Source: MWBF01 sp040772005 | Lineage (GTDB): Bacteria; Chloroflexota; Anaerolineae; CG2-30-64-16 | Reading direction: 5' to 3' | Length of the DNA: 64,000 nt | Assembly: GCA_040772005.1 (NCBI GenBank) | Contig: JAXGYZ010000012.1 | Span: 62,001-126,000, forward strand | Shown: positions 54,063 to 63,200 of the stretch, one piece after another | Layout: every line of letters starts with the position of its first letter | How positions within the stretch are numbered: the first letter of the stretch is position 1 | Program-made: the position numbers and the translations under genes | Notes under the pieces: generated by a model | Told to the model about the DNA's origin: nothing | The model's input: the letters and a program-made list of their open reading frames with translations, nothing else | Database searches by the model: none

Positions 54063-56462
54063 CTATGCGCGCAGGCCCAATTTGCACGCGCGGTCCGATC
54101 CTGGCTGGCGCAGGTCGTGGCCGAGCAGCACGCGTTCGAGGTTGGCCGGCAGGTCATACACCCGCCGGCCCGTCGCATGGAAGATAGCGTTGAGGATGGC
54201 GGCCGCGGTCGGCACCATGCCCGGCTCCCCGATGTTCTTGGCGCCGAACGGCCCGGCCGCAAACGGCTTCTGGACAAACCGGCCTACGATGTCGGGCACG
54301 TCGAGCGCGGTCGGAATCAGGTAGGCGTCGAAGTTCGTGCCCTGGATGTAGCCCCGGTCGTAGTCCACGCGCTCCATCAGCGCGTAGCCCAGCCCCTGGG
54401 TGATGCCGCCGTAGAGCTGGCCGAGGATGCCCTGGGGAAACAGGACCGTGCCCGTGTTGTGGCTGGCCCAGATGCCAGTCACATCCACCTTGCCGGTCCC
54501 CATGTCAACCGTCACCTCCGCGACCTGCGCGCCGAAGTGATAGGCGAAGTAGGGCTTGCCGCGGCCTGTCGCGAAGTCCCAGTGGTTTTCGGGCGCGTGC
54601 CATTCGCCGCGCACCGCCAGCGCCAGTCCCAGCTCGCGTGCATGTGCGGTGACCGCCTCGAAGCGCACCGGCTCCTCATCCGGTCCGATGTACTGCTCCC
54701 CGTCGCGGAGCACCTGCGCCGGGCTGCAATGGAGCAGGTCGGCCGCCGCGACGGTGAGGACGCTTGCCAGCCGCTCGGCGGCAACCCGCGTCGCGTTGCC
54801 GCCGACCACCGTAGCGCGTGACGCGACTGTCGGCCCGCTGGCAACCGCAGTGGCCGTATCCGGGCGGAGCATGTGGATGCGCCCCGGCTGCACGCCGAGG
54901 ACCTCCGCGGCAATCAGCGTGAACACCGTGCGCGACCCGTTGCCGTAGTCCGTCAGGCCGGAGGTCAGCGTCAGGGTGTTGTCGTCGTTGACCGCCAGCG
55001 TGCTGACGGCCTGATCTTCGCCCTCCGCGCCGAGGGAGAGACCGTGAAAGAAGCAGGCGACGCCGATACCGCGGCGGACGCCGTGGCTCGGTAGGCTGTG
55101 GCTCGGTCGGGGACCGGCCACAGCACGGAGTTGGTTGTGGCCGGTCTCCTGACCGAGCCACTCGCGGCGCTTACGATCCCAGTCCGAGTCGTGACGCACC
55201 TGTTGCAGGCATTCGACCAGGGCCACATCGTCACCGAGCGGCTGGCCGTGGACCGTCTCGTCGCCGGGCCGCAGGCAGTTGGCGAGGCGCAGGTCGATCG
55301 GGTCCATGTGGAGTCGGGCGGCCAGGTCGTCCATCGCCTGCTCGATGCAGGTCGTGACCTCCGTGTTGCCGAACCCGCGGAACGCGCCGGTGTAGCCGTT
55401 GTTGGTGTATGCGACGCGCGTGTCCACATGGCACGCGCGGTAGCGGTACGGACCCATCGCGTGAATGGTGCCGCGCCAGGCCACGAAGGGCGTGATGGCG
55501 GCATACGCGCCGCTGTCCACCAGCAGATCGATCTTGCCGGCGACCAGCGTGCCGTGCGGGTCTGCGCCCAGGCGGATGTGGACGCGCATGGGATTGCGCT
55601 TGTACGACGCAATCATGGATTCTTCGCGCGAGAACGTCATGCGGACAGGCCGGCCGGTCAGCAGGGCGAGTTTCGCCACCTGGCCGGAGGTCTGATAGAG
55701 CAGGTCGTCCTTGCCGCCGAATGCGCCGCCGACGGGCGGCTGAATCACGCGGACGTGCTGCGGGTCGAGGCCGAGCGTCCGGCACAGGGTGTCGCGGTTG
55801 ATAAACGGGCTCTGGTTGGAGGAATGCACCGTGACACCTGTCCCGTCGGGCCAGGGCTCGGCCAGCGCAGCCTCCGTTTCCAGGTAGGCGTGTTCCTGAT
55901 GCGCGGTGCTGAAGTGTTCGTCCAGCACCACGTCACACGCAGCGAGCAGCGCATCGGGGTCGCCCAGGCGCACGATGTCGGTGGCGAGCAGGTTGCCGCG
56001 CGGCTCGGTCTTAGCCTCCCACGGCTGTTCTCCGACGAGCGGCGCAGCGGGATCCAGCGCAGCCTCCGGGTCGAAGACAGCGGGCAGCGGCTCCAGCTCG
56101 CAGATAATCGCGGCCAGCCCTGCGGCCAGCGCCTCTTCGCTCTCCGCCGCGACCGCGGCAATCGCGTCGCCCACATAGCGCACGCGCTCATGGGCCAGCA
56201 TGTACATATCGGCCACGGGGAAGCCGAACCGGCCGTGATCGACGAAATCCGCGCCGGTAATTGCGGCGCGCACGCCGGGCACTTGCAGCGCGGGTGCGAC
56301 GTCCAGCCGGACGATGCGCGCGTGCGGCAGCGTGCTGCGCAGGCAGCGTGCATGCAACATGCCCGGCGGGTGCAGGTCACCCGCGTACTGCGCGGTGCCC
56401 AGCACCTTTTCCAGCGCGTCCACCCGCGCCGCGGGCTTGCCGATATACCGTGTGTCGGTCAC
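54063..56462 (-). CDS. xdhA: Xanthine-dehydrogenase-type molybdopterin subunit (copy 2), with in-frame repeat insertion
   Basis: From GTG 56462 (SD agggggac) 799 residues. Marks: GGAFGGKDDLLYQ, GAFRGFGNTE, TDYGNGSRTVF and the catalytic Glu in KNIGEPGMVP. It is the molybdopterin subunit of a second enzyme and is encoded next to separate Fe-S and FAD genes. About 25 residues (QETGHNQLRAV ... SHSLPSHG) before the RRGIGVACFFHG strand come from a palindrome (55081-55161), at the same place where copy 1 has its own different insert. The frame is intact. The N-terminal reading frame extends further upstream in the intergenic repeat but no SD supports this. Confidence 0.9.
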   Translation of the reverse strand: MTDTRYIGKPAARVDALEKVLGTAQYAGDLHPPGMLHARCLRSTLPHARIVRLDVAPALQVPGVRAAITGADFVDHGRFGFPVADMYMLAHERVRYVGDAIAAVAAESEEALAAGLAAIICELEPLPAVFDPEAALDPAAPLVGEQPWEAKTEPRGNLLATDIVRLGDPDALLAACDVVLDEHFSTAHQEHAYLETEAALAEPWPDGTGVTVHSSNQSPFINRDTLCRTLGLDPQHVRVIQPPVGGAFGGKDDLLYQTSGQVAKLALLTGRPVRMTFSREESMIASYKRNPMRVHIRLGADPHGTLVAGKIDLLVDSGAYAAITPFVAWRGTIHAMGPYRYRACHVDTRVAYTNNGYTGAFRGFGNTEVTTCIEQAMDDLAARLHMDPIDLRLANCLRPGDETVHGQPLGDDVALVECLQQVRHDSDWDRKRREWLGQETGHNQLRAVAGPRPSHSLPSHGVRRGIGVACFFHGLSLGAEGEDQAVSTLAVNDDNTLTLTSGLTDYGNGSRTVFTLIAAEVLGVQPGRIHMLRPDTATAVASGPTVASRATVVGGNATRVAAERLASVLTVAAADLLHCSPAQVLRDGEQYIGPDEEPVRFEAVTAHARELGLALAVRGEWHAPENHWDFATGRGKPYFAYHFGAQVAEVTVDMGTGKVDVTGIWASHNTGTVLFPQGILGQLYGGITQGLGYALMERVDYDRGYIQGTNFDAYLIPTALDVPDIVGRFVQKPFAAGPFGAKNIGEPGMVPTAAAILNAIFHATGRRVYDLPANLERVLLGHDLRQPGSDRACKLGLRA
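55081..55161. repeat. gctcggtc palindrome inserted in frame in the second xdhA-like gene
   Basis: Arms ctgtggctcggtcggggacc (from 55096) and ggtctcctgaccgagccac (to 55161) are inverted, with few mismatches over about 27 bp, and an extra ccgtggctcggta copy lies at 55081. It reads through in frame on the minus strand. Parts of it recur in the MITE-like element at 14106-14226. Confidence 0.8.
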
Positions 56463-56480
56463 CCTGTCCCCCTTGTTACG

Positions 56481-56580
56481 GTTGCAGGTTGGAAAGTTAC
56501 AGGTTGCATGTTGACGGCACTCCGGTCTGTTTGTTGAAATCGTCGTCAACTTGCAACATTCAACCTTCCAACCTTCAACC
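56481..56580. repeat. ggttgaaggttgg palindrome between the second xdhA and the Fe-S gene
   Basis: Left arm gttgcaggttggaaagttac (56481-56514 overall) and right arm 56546-56580 are inverted copies of an aggttg phrase. The right arm encodes the C-terminus (RLKVGRLNVAS) and stop of the Fe-S subunit on the minus strand. Confidence 0.75.
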
Positions 56581-57037
56581 GTTCCGCCGCCGTCGCCTCG
56601 ATGGCATCCACAATCTGCTGGTACCCGGTGCAGCGGCACAGGTTGCCAGCGATAGCCTCGCGGATGTCCGCGCGGGTGGGGGTGAGCGTCTGCGCCAGCA
56701 GTGCCTCGCCCGCCAGCACCATCCCCGGGATGCAGTAGCCGCACTGCACCGCGCCATAGTCGATGAACGCCTGCTGCAGGTCGCTCGGCCCGCCATCCGG
56801 CCCGCGAATCCCCTCGATGGTCACGACCTGCCGACCATCGGTCTGCGGGGCCAGCACCAGGCAGGAGTTGACCAGCCGGCCGTCGAGCAACACCGAACAT
56901 GCGCCGCACTCGCCCACACTGCACCCTTCCTTTGTGCCTGTCAGCCCCAGGACGTCGCGCAGGAAGTGGAGCAGCGTCATGTCCGCGGGCGCGTCCGCAC
57001 TGACCGTCTGCCCGTTCAGCGTGAATGTGATGTTCAT
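56546..57037 (-). CDS. [2Fe-2S] subunit of the second Mo hydroxylase (CoxS/XdhC type)
   Basis: The 163-residue protein has both clusters: EGCSVGECGACSVLLDG and VQCGYCIPGMVLA ... GNLCRCTGYQQI. It passes electrons from the Mo cofactor to the FAD subunit. The FAD subunit gene overlaps its start by 4 nt. The last 11 residues are encoded by a palindromic phrase repeat and replace the usual C-terminal end. Confidence 0.93.
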   Translation of the reverse strand: MNITFTLNGQTVSADAPADMTLLHFLRDVLGLTGTKEGCSVGECGACSVLLDGRLVNSCLVLAPQTDGRQVVTIEGIRGPDGGPSDLQQAFIDYGAVQCGYCIPGMVLAGEALLAQTLTPTRADIREAIAGNLCRCTGYQQIVDAIEATAAERLKVGRLNVAS

Positions 57038-57915
57038 GGCACCTCTCCTGCCTCCTGCTTCGCCAGATCGAAGACTTGGAGCAGCGCGCGTGTCACGAGC
57101 GCGGCCAGCGCGGGTTCTTTGTATTCGCTGGACCACCGTCGGCCGGTTATACCGCTCATCTCCCCCACGGCCACCTCTCCCGCCTCCGTGCACAGCGCGG
57201 CGGTCGGCTCCCGGCCCAGCAGCGCGCGTTCGGTCTCTGCGAAGCGGTGAATCTGCGGCGTCGCGGAGCCGGGCACGACGCGCGTCTCCGCAATGCGGCC
57301 AGCGACGACACGGCCCAACGCTGCGACGGTCAGCCGCGAGATGGCGAGTGCGTTGCGCCGTCCCAGCTTGAGGAACACGCTGCGGCTGTCCGGCGGAGGC
57401 ACGCGGTAGCTCAGCGCGGTCAACAGCGCATCCGGCGGCAACTGTGTGCGGTTGGGGCGGGTGATGAACTCGCTGACGGGCCAGTGTCGCTCGCCGTCCG
57501 CGGTCTGTGCGTGGGCAACGGCATCGAGGCACACCAGCGCGGGCAGCGAATCCGCGCATGCGGCTGCGTTGGCGACGTTGCCGCCGAGCGTGCCCATGTT
57601 GCGAATCTGCGGCGCGCCGACAGTCCGGCACGCTGCGACGAGCAATGGCGCGGTTGCGTTGACAACGTCCGACGCGATGACCTCGCTGAAGGTGGCTGCC
57701 GCGCCGATGCTGACACAGCCGTCCTGGCAGTGAATCCGGTGCAGCTCCGCAATCTGGGTGATGTCCACGACGCGGTCACACGGGGTCTGGCCCTCGCGCA
57801 GGAGCAGCAGAAGGTCCGTGCCGCCGGCGAGCACGCGGCTGCGCACGTCCGGTTCAGCCAGCAGCGCCTGGGCGTGCGCAATGCTGGTTGCGCGCACATA
57901 ATCGAATCTGGTCAT
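57034..57915 (-). CDS. FAD subunit of the second Mo hydroxylase (CoxM/XdhB type)
   Basis: ATG 57915 gives 293 residues; an upstream frame to 58032 is not supported. SRVLAGGTDLLLLLREGQ and GAPQIRNMGTLGGNVANA are the FAD loops, and FLKLGRRNALAIS and GSATPQIHRF follow in the usual order. It hands electrons to the final acceptor. It is the first gene of the second Mo-hydroxylase trio (FAD, Fe-S, Mo), a layout typical of carbon-monoxide-dehydrogenase and xanthine-dehydrogenase families. Confidence 0.92.
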   Translation of the reverse strand: MTRFDYVRATSIAHAQALLAEPDVRSRVLAGGTDLLLLLREGQTPCDRVVDITQIAELHRIHCQDGCVSIGAAATFSEVIASDVVNATAPLLVAACRTVGAPQIRNMGTLGGNVANAAACADSLPALVCLDAVAHAQTADGERHWPVSEFITRPNRTQLPPDALLTALSYRVPPPDSRSVFLKLGRRNALAISRLTVAALGRVVAGRIAETRVVPGSATPQIHRFAETERALLGREPTAALCTEAGEVAVGEMSGITGRRWSSEYKEPALAALVTRALLQVFDLAKQEAGEVP

Positions 57916-58070
57916 GGGGTCAATCTCTTGATCGGTTTCCGGCTCTAGAGTCATGCAGGGCTGCATTATAGCACACCTCCGCTGCCCGTTGTGTGCAAAG
58001 CTACCCTTAAGGTCTGCCGGAATGTGGCTCACCTAATCCCAGCGCGGTTGTTGATAGACTGCGATCGAAA

Positions 58071-59054
58071 ATGGATGGTGTAGAGGAGCGCAAAGTGGAG
58101 AATCTGACGGAGACATTCCTGGGTGAGCGCAGCACCTGGCGCAATGCAGTGCTCGTCCTGGATGATTTGCGCGGGGCCTGGGGCGGCAAGCGCATCACGG
58201 TCCGCGGCAATGGCTCGGCGGTCATCAAGGCCATCGACCTGGTTGGCAACGAGGAAGTCTATGCGTGCAGCCTGAGCCTGGAGCAAACGGATGCGTTGTT
58301 CGAACAGTGCATCATCGCCGATGTGCTGTCTGTGAGCCCCACGAACGGCGGTGAACAGCCGGACGGCGAGGCTGCGACGATGCTGGTGCTCACGAACGGT
58401 GCAGGAGAGCAGGCGAGCATCACGCGCCGGGCACGCGATGAATTCGACCCTCGGTTTGAGGCGGTGCGGTCCGCGTTGGAGGGCCTGTATGATGTGATGG
58501 GCGAAATGGGAGCGACGGTTATTTCGATGCAGCCCGTACGCTCTCAGGCTGCCGGACAGGCGCGGCCCGCCGACCACAGCATCCAGCGTGACCCGACGCG
58601 CGTGCTGGAGCGCCTGATGGCGTTCTTCCGGGAAGACGAATGGGCCTTCGAGAAGCTGCCTGACCGCCCGCTGCTGCGCCTGCCCTTTCAGGGCCAGAAT
58701 GGTAAGTGGAACTGCTATGCGCAGGTGCGGGTGACGAAAGACCTCGAGCAGGTATTATTCTACTCCGTGGCGCCGCTCGCCATTCCGGAGGAAAGCCGCC
58801 TGGCCGTGGCGGAATTCATCACGCGGGCGAACTATGCGATGGCGCTGGGCAACTTCGAGATGGACTTCTCGGATGGCGAGGTGCGTTTCAAGACCAGCAT
58901 CGATGTCACCAACGTGGCAGTCGTACCCGATCTCATCCGGCCGGTGGTGTATACCAACTGCCTGATGATGGAGAAGTACCTGCCGGGCCTCATGTCGGTG
59001 ATTTATACGCATGTCTCGCCGGAAGAGGCGGTGCGCCAGATAGAGGGCGCGTAG
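58071..59054 (+). CDS. YbjN-domain protein with unknown N-terminal domain
   Basis: The 327-residue protein has a C-terminal YbjN/type-III-chaperone-like domain (about 175-320): VLERLMAFFREDEWAFEKL, LPFQGQNGKWNCYAQVRV and AEFITRANYAMALGNFEMD with GEVRFKTSIDV. YbjN proteins bind partners or help in stress responses; the catalytic role is unclear. Residues 1-150 (ENLTETFLGERSTWRNAVLVL, GNGSAVIKAIDLVGNEEVYAC) are not recognised. It is the only plus-strand gene in the last 30 kb, divergent from the FAD gene and convergent with the PyrD-like gene. Confidence 0.72.
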   Translation: MDGVEERKVENLTETFLGERSTWRNAVLVLDDLRGAWGGKRITVRGNGSAVIKAIDLVGNEEVYACSLSLEQTDALFEQCIIADVLSVSPTNGGEQPDGEAATMLVLTNGAGEQASITRRARDEFDPRFEAVRSALEGLYDVMGEMGATVISMQPVRSQAAGQARPADHSIQRDPTRVLERLMAFFREDEWAFEKLPDRPLLRLPFQGQNGKWNCYAQVRVTKDLEQVLFYSVAPLAIPEESRLAVAEFITRANYAMALGNFEMDFSDGEVRFKTSIDVTNVAVVPDLIRPVVYTNCLMMEKYLPGLMSVIYTHVSPEEAVRQIEGA

Positions 59055-59056
59055 TG

Positions 59057-59160
59057 TAACCACGGCATACACGGAATACGCTGAAGGGTGATGAACGTCC
59101 TGTGGGGCCGGTTGGCATAAGTCCCCGAAGCCTGCTGGCATGAGGCTTCGGGGACTTATG
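59057..59160. repeat. accacgg arm plus perfect 18-bp inverted repeat
   Basis: taaccacggcatacacgg (from 59057) is a further single arm of the accacgga family. It is followed by cataagtccccgaagcct (59116-59133) and aggcttcggggacttatg (59143-59160), a perfect 18-bp inverted repeat with a 9-nt loop. It lies between convergent genes and may end transcription from both sides even though no T-run is seen. Confidence 0.75.
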
Positions 59161-59226
59161 GACGAGGGAAGATAGCTCGTAGAGGCGAGGTCACCTCGCC
59201 CTGATAGCACCTGTCTTGTCAGGCGC

Positions 59227-60219
59227 TTAGTGCCAGCTGCCCAGGACCTTCATGTAGTTGGCGCGCTCGAAGGCCGCCGGTTCGGGGCACGCGCGCTGGC
59301 TCAGTGCGCCCTTCATCTGGTTCACTGACTCGTACTCGTGCAGCTCCATCCACTGCTGGAGGCCGGCCACCAGGTCTGTGATTTTATCCACGCCCTGTTC
59401 CAGCAGCACCGACGCAACATTCGCAATGTCTGCCCCGGCCATGACGGCCTTGACGACATCTTCCGGCGTGTGGATGCCGGTGGTCAGCGCCATCGACGCG
59501 TTGATGTGGCCGTACAGGATGGCGATCCAGCGCAGCGGCAGCCGCATCTCAGCGGACCGGCTCAACACGAGGTTGGGCACGACGGTGAGTTCTTCCAGGT
59601 CCAGATCCGGCTGATAGAAGCGGTTGAACAGCACGAGGCCATCCGCGCCCGCCCGGTCCAACCGGTAGGCCATGTTGGGCAACGAGCTGAAGAAGGGGCT
59701 GAGCTTCATCGCAACCGGCACCTTGACCGCGGCTTTGACCGCCTGAAGAATATCCAGGTAGACGTTCTCGATCGCGGTCGCGTCCTGATCCAGCCGCGTC
59801 GGGATGAGATAGACGTTGCACTCGATGGCGTCGGCGCCCGCCTGTTCCATCATGTGTGCATACTCGATCCAACCGCCGGGGGTGACGCCGTTCAGGCTGG
59901 CGATGATCGGGATGTCCACCTCAGCCTTCGCCTGACGGATGAGGTCCAGGTATTCCTCCGGCCCGCGGTAGTACTCGATAGACTTGGGGAAGTAGGTCAG
60001 GGCTTCGGCGTAGCTGTAGGAGCCTTGCTCCAGGAAGTGATGCTGCGCCAGGGCCTCGATGTCGATCTGCTCCTCGAACAGCGAGTACAGCGTTACTGCG
60101 GCGGCGCCGCTTTGGGCCATGCGCGCGATGCCGCCAATCGACTTCGAGAGCGGCGATGCCGAGGGCACGATGGGATTCTTCAGGGTCAGACCCATGTAAG
60201 TCGTGGTCAGGTCAGTCAT
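59227..60219 (-). CDS. Dihydroorotate-dehydrogenase-like FMN oxidoreductase
   Basis: The 330-residue protein is a PyrD-fold barrel: MGLTLKNPIVPSASPLSKS, ASLNGVTPGGWIEYAHMMEQ, IECNVYLIPT and the FMN site VPVAMKLSPFFSS, GADGLVLFNRFYQPD. True class 1 PyrD has a Cys or Ser base in a conserved loop that is not evident here, and pyr genes are absent. It is usually annotated as a dihydroorotate-dehydrogenase-like protein next to pyruvate:ferredoxin oxidoreductase in Chloroflexota. It follows PFOR with a 71-nt gap and is probably cotranscribed. Confidence 0.85.
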   Translation of the reverse strand: MTDLTTTYMGLTLKNPIVPSASPLSKSIGGIARMAQSGAAAVTLYSLFEEQIDIEALAQHHFLEQGSYSYAEALTYFPKSIEYYRGPEEYLDLIRQAKAEVDIPIIASLNGVTPGGWIEYAHMMEQAGADAIECNVYLIPTRLDQDATAIENVYLDILQAVKAAVKVPVAMKLSPFFSSLPNMAYRLDRAGADGLVLFNRFYQPDLDLEELTVVPNLVLSRSAEMRLPLRWIAILYGHINASMALTTGIHTPEDVVKAVMAGADIANVASVLLEQGVDKITDLVAGLQQWMELHEYESVNQMKGALSQRACPEPAAFERANYMKVLGSWH

Positions 60220-60290
60220 GGGATATCTCCTATCAGGACGAAGTGCGATGGCAGGCCGCTAAGCAGCCTGCCATCGCCATCGTTTGCAGG

Positions 60291-63200
60291 TCACTTCTCA
60301 GGCGTCGACGCGATGCCGGCCAACTGCTCGTACTGCTTCCAGCGCTTCTCTACATCCGCCTGCGCCAGCTTCAGCAGCATCTCGGCACGCTCTTCATCGG
60401 AGCGGGCCAGGGCGCTGTAGCGCGTTTCGTTGTAGATGTAGTCCTTGAGCGGAATCTTCGGTGCCTTCGAGTCGAGCGTCAAGGGGTTCTGACCCTGTTC
60501 CGCCAGCAGCGGGTTGAAGCGATAGAGCGGCCATGCGCCACTATCCACCGCCAGCTTCTGCTGGTTCAGGCCCTTGGTCATGTTGATGCCGTGCGCGATG
60601 CAGTGGCTGTAGGCGATGATCAGGCTGGGGCCGGGGTAAGCCTCGGCCTCCAGGAAGGCGCGTACAGTTTGTGCATCGTTCGCGCCCATGGCGATCTGTG
60701 CCACGTAGATGGAGCCGTAGCTCATGGCGATCGCCCCGAGGTCCTTCTTGGGCAGCGGTTTGCCGGCGGCTGCGAAGCGGGCGACGGCTGCGCGCGGGGT
60801 GGCCTTGGAGGACTGGCCGCCGGTGTTCGAGTACACCTGCGTGTCCAGCACCAGGACGTTGACCTTGCGGCCCGAGGCGAGGACATGGTCCAGCCCGCCG
60901 TAACCGATGTCATAGGCCCACCCGTCGCCGCCCACGATCCAGACGGACCGCTTGACCAGCGCGTCCGCCAGCGTGCCGAGCTGCTGCGCCCAGGGCTCGC
61001 CCACGTTCACCAGGCGTTCCTTCACGGCGGCTACGCGGGCCCGTTGGTCCACGATGCCGCGCTCGGTGGACTGGTCGGCATTCAGCAGCGCGTCCGCCAA
61101 TTCGTCGCCCAGTACATCCCGATGGTTGTGTACCAGCTCGGCGGCGAATTCGCTCTGCTTGTCGAGGGTCAGCCGGAAGCCCAGGCCGAATTCTGCGTTG
61201 TCCTCGAACAGGCTGTTGGACCAGGCCGGCCCGCGGCCGTCCTTGTTGACGCTCCACGGGGTCGTCGGCAGGTTGCCGCCGTAGATGGAGGAGCAGCCCG
61301 TCGCGTTGGCGACGACGGCCCGGTCACCGAACAACTGGCTCAGCAGTTTGACGTAAGGTGTCTCGCCGCAGCCGGAGCAGGCACCCGAAAACTCGAAGAG
61401 CGGCTGGAGGAGCTGCGAGTTCTTGACATTGTTGGGCGTCAGCAGCGTGCGGTCCAGCTCGGGCAGGTCCAGGAAGAACGCGAAGTTGTCGCGCTCCGTG
61501 AAGCGGATGGGCGGCTGCGGGGCCATGTTGATGGCCTTGAGCCGCGGCTCGCTCTTGTTCTTGGCCGGGCAGGCCTCGACGCACAGCCCACAGCCCGTGC
61601 AGTCTTCCGGTGCCACCTGGACGGTGTACTTCATGCCGGGGAGGTCGCGGCTCTTATAGTCAACCGCCTTGTAGGTTTCCGGCGCGCCGGCCAGCGTCTC
61701 CGATGGATAGACCTTCGTGCGGATGGCCGCGTGCGGGCAGACAAACGCGCACTTGCCGCACTGGATGCAGATGCTCGGGTCCCAGACGGGGATTTCCAGC
61801 GCGATGTTGCGCTTCTCCCACTGCGTCGTCGCGGTCGGCCAGGTGCCGTCCGCCGGCAGCATGGAGGAGGGCAGCAGCTCGCCCAGGCCCGCCATGATCG
61901 GCGCGGTCACGTTCTTGACGAACTCCGGCGCGTTCTCGTTGACGATGGGCGGCATCTCGATCTTGCTCGTGACCTGGCGCGGGTAATGCACCTCGTACAG
62001 GTGCGACAGCGTGTGATCCACGGCCGCGAAGTTCTGCTGCACGACGGCTTCACCGCGGCGGCCATACGTTTTGCGGATGGATTCCTTGATCTTGTCGATG
62101 GCCTCATCGCGGGGCAGGACGCCGGAAATGGCAAAGAAGGCGGTTTGCATGATGGTGTTGATGCGCACGCCCATGCCGGTGTCCTTGGCGACCTTGTACG
62201 CGTCGATGACGAAGAAGCGCAGGTTCTTGTCGATGATCTGCTGTTGCATCGAGCGGGGGAGCTGATCCCAGACCTCATCCGGCCCGTAGGGGCTGTTGAG
62301 GAGGAACACGGCATTCTGCTCGGCCATCGGCAGCACGTTGTAGCGCTCCACGAAGACCCACTGATGGATGGCGATGAAGTTGGCGGACTGGATCAGGTAG
62401 GGTGCGTGGATCTCTTGCGGCCCGAAGCGCAGGTGCGACGTGGTGGTCGAGCCGGACTTCTTGGAGTCGTACACGAAGAAGCCCTGCGCGCTGTTGGGCG
62501 TCTCGGTCCCGATGATGCGAATCGAGTTGTGGTTCGCGCCCACGGTGCCATCCGCACCCAGGCCGTAGAACAGCGCGCGTACCATGTTGGCCGGCTCGAT
62601 GCTGAAGTTCGGATCGACATCCAGGCTGGTGTGCGTGACGTCGTCCACGATGCCCACGGTGAAGTGGTTCTTGGGCGTCGCCTGGGCCAGATTGTCGAAC
62701 ACGGCCTTGCACATCGCCGGGGTGAATTCCTTGCTGGCGAGGCCGTAGCGGCCACCGACGACGCGGAAGGTTGCGCCGGACTCGACGATGGCGGTTGCCA
62801 CGTCCTGGTACAGCGGTTCGCCGGCCGCGCCGGGTTCCTTCGTCCGGTCGAGCGTCGCCACGATCTTGACGGTCGGAGGCAGGGCGGCCAGGAAGTGCTC
62901 GATGCTGAAGGGGCGATAGAGCCGTACCTTGAGCAGGCCGACCTTCTCTCCCTGCGCCATCAGGTGATCCACCGTGGCCTGGGCCGTCTCGGCAGCGGAG
63001 CCCATCAGGATGATGACGCGCTCGGCATCCGGCGCACCGTAGTAGTCGAACAGGTGATATGACCGGCCCACGATGCTCGCGAACTTGTCCATCTGCGCCT
63101 GGACGATGCCGGGTACGGCCAGGTAGTACGGGTTGCTGGCCTCGCGCGTCTGGAAGAAGACGTCGGGGTTCTGCGCGGTGCCGCGGATGACCGGCCGCTC

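Noticed and set aside
60156..63062. 968-codon open frame on the plus strand
   Set aside because: Antisense shadow of the nifJ gene; high GC keeps all frames open, and its translation has no family-like motifs.
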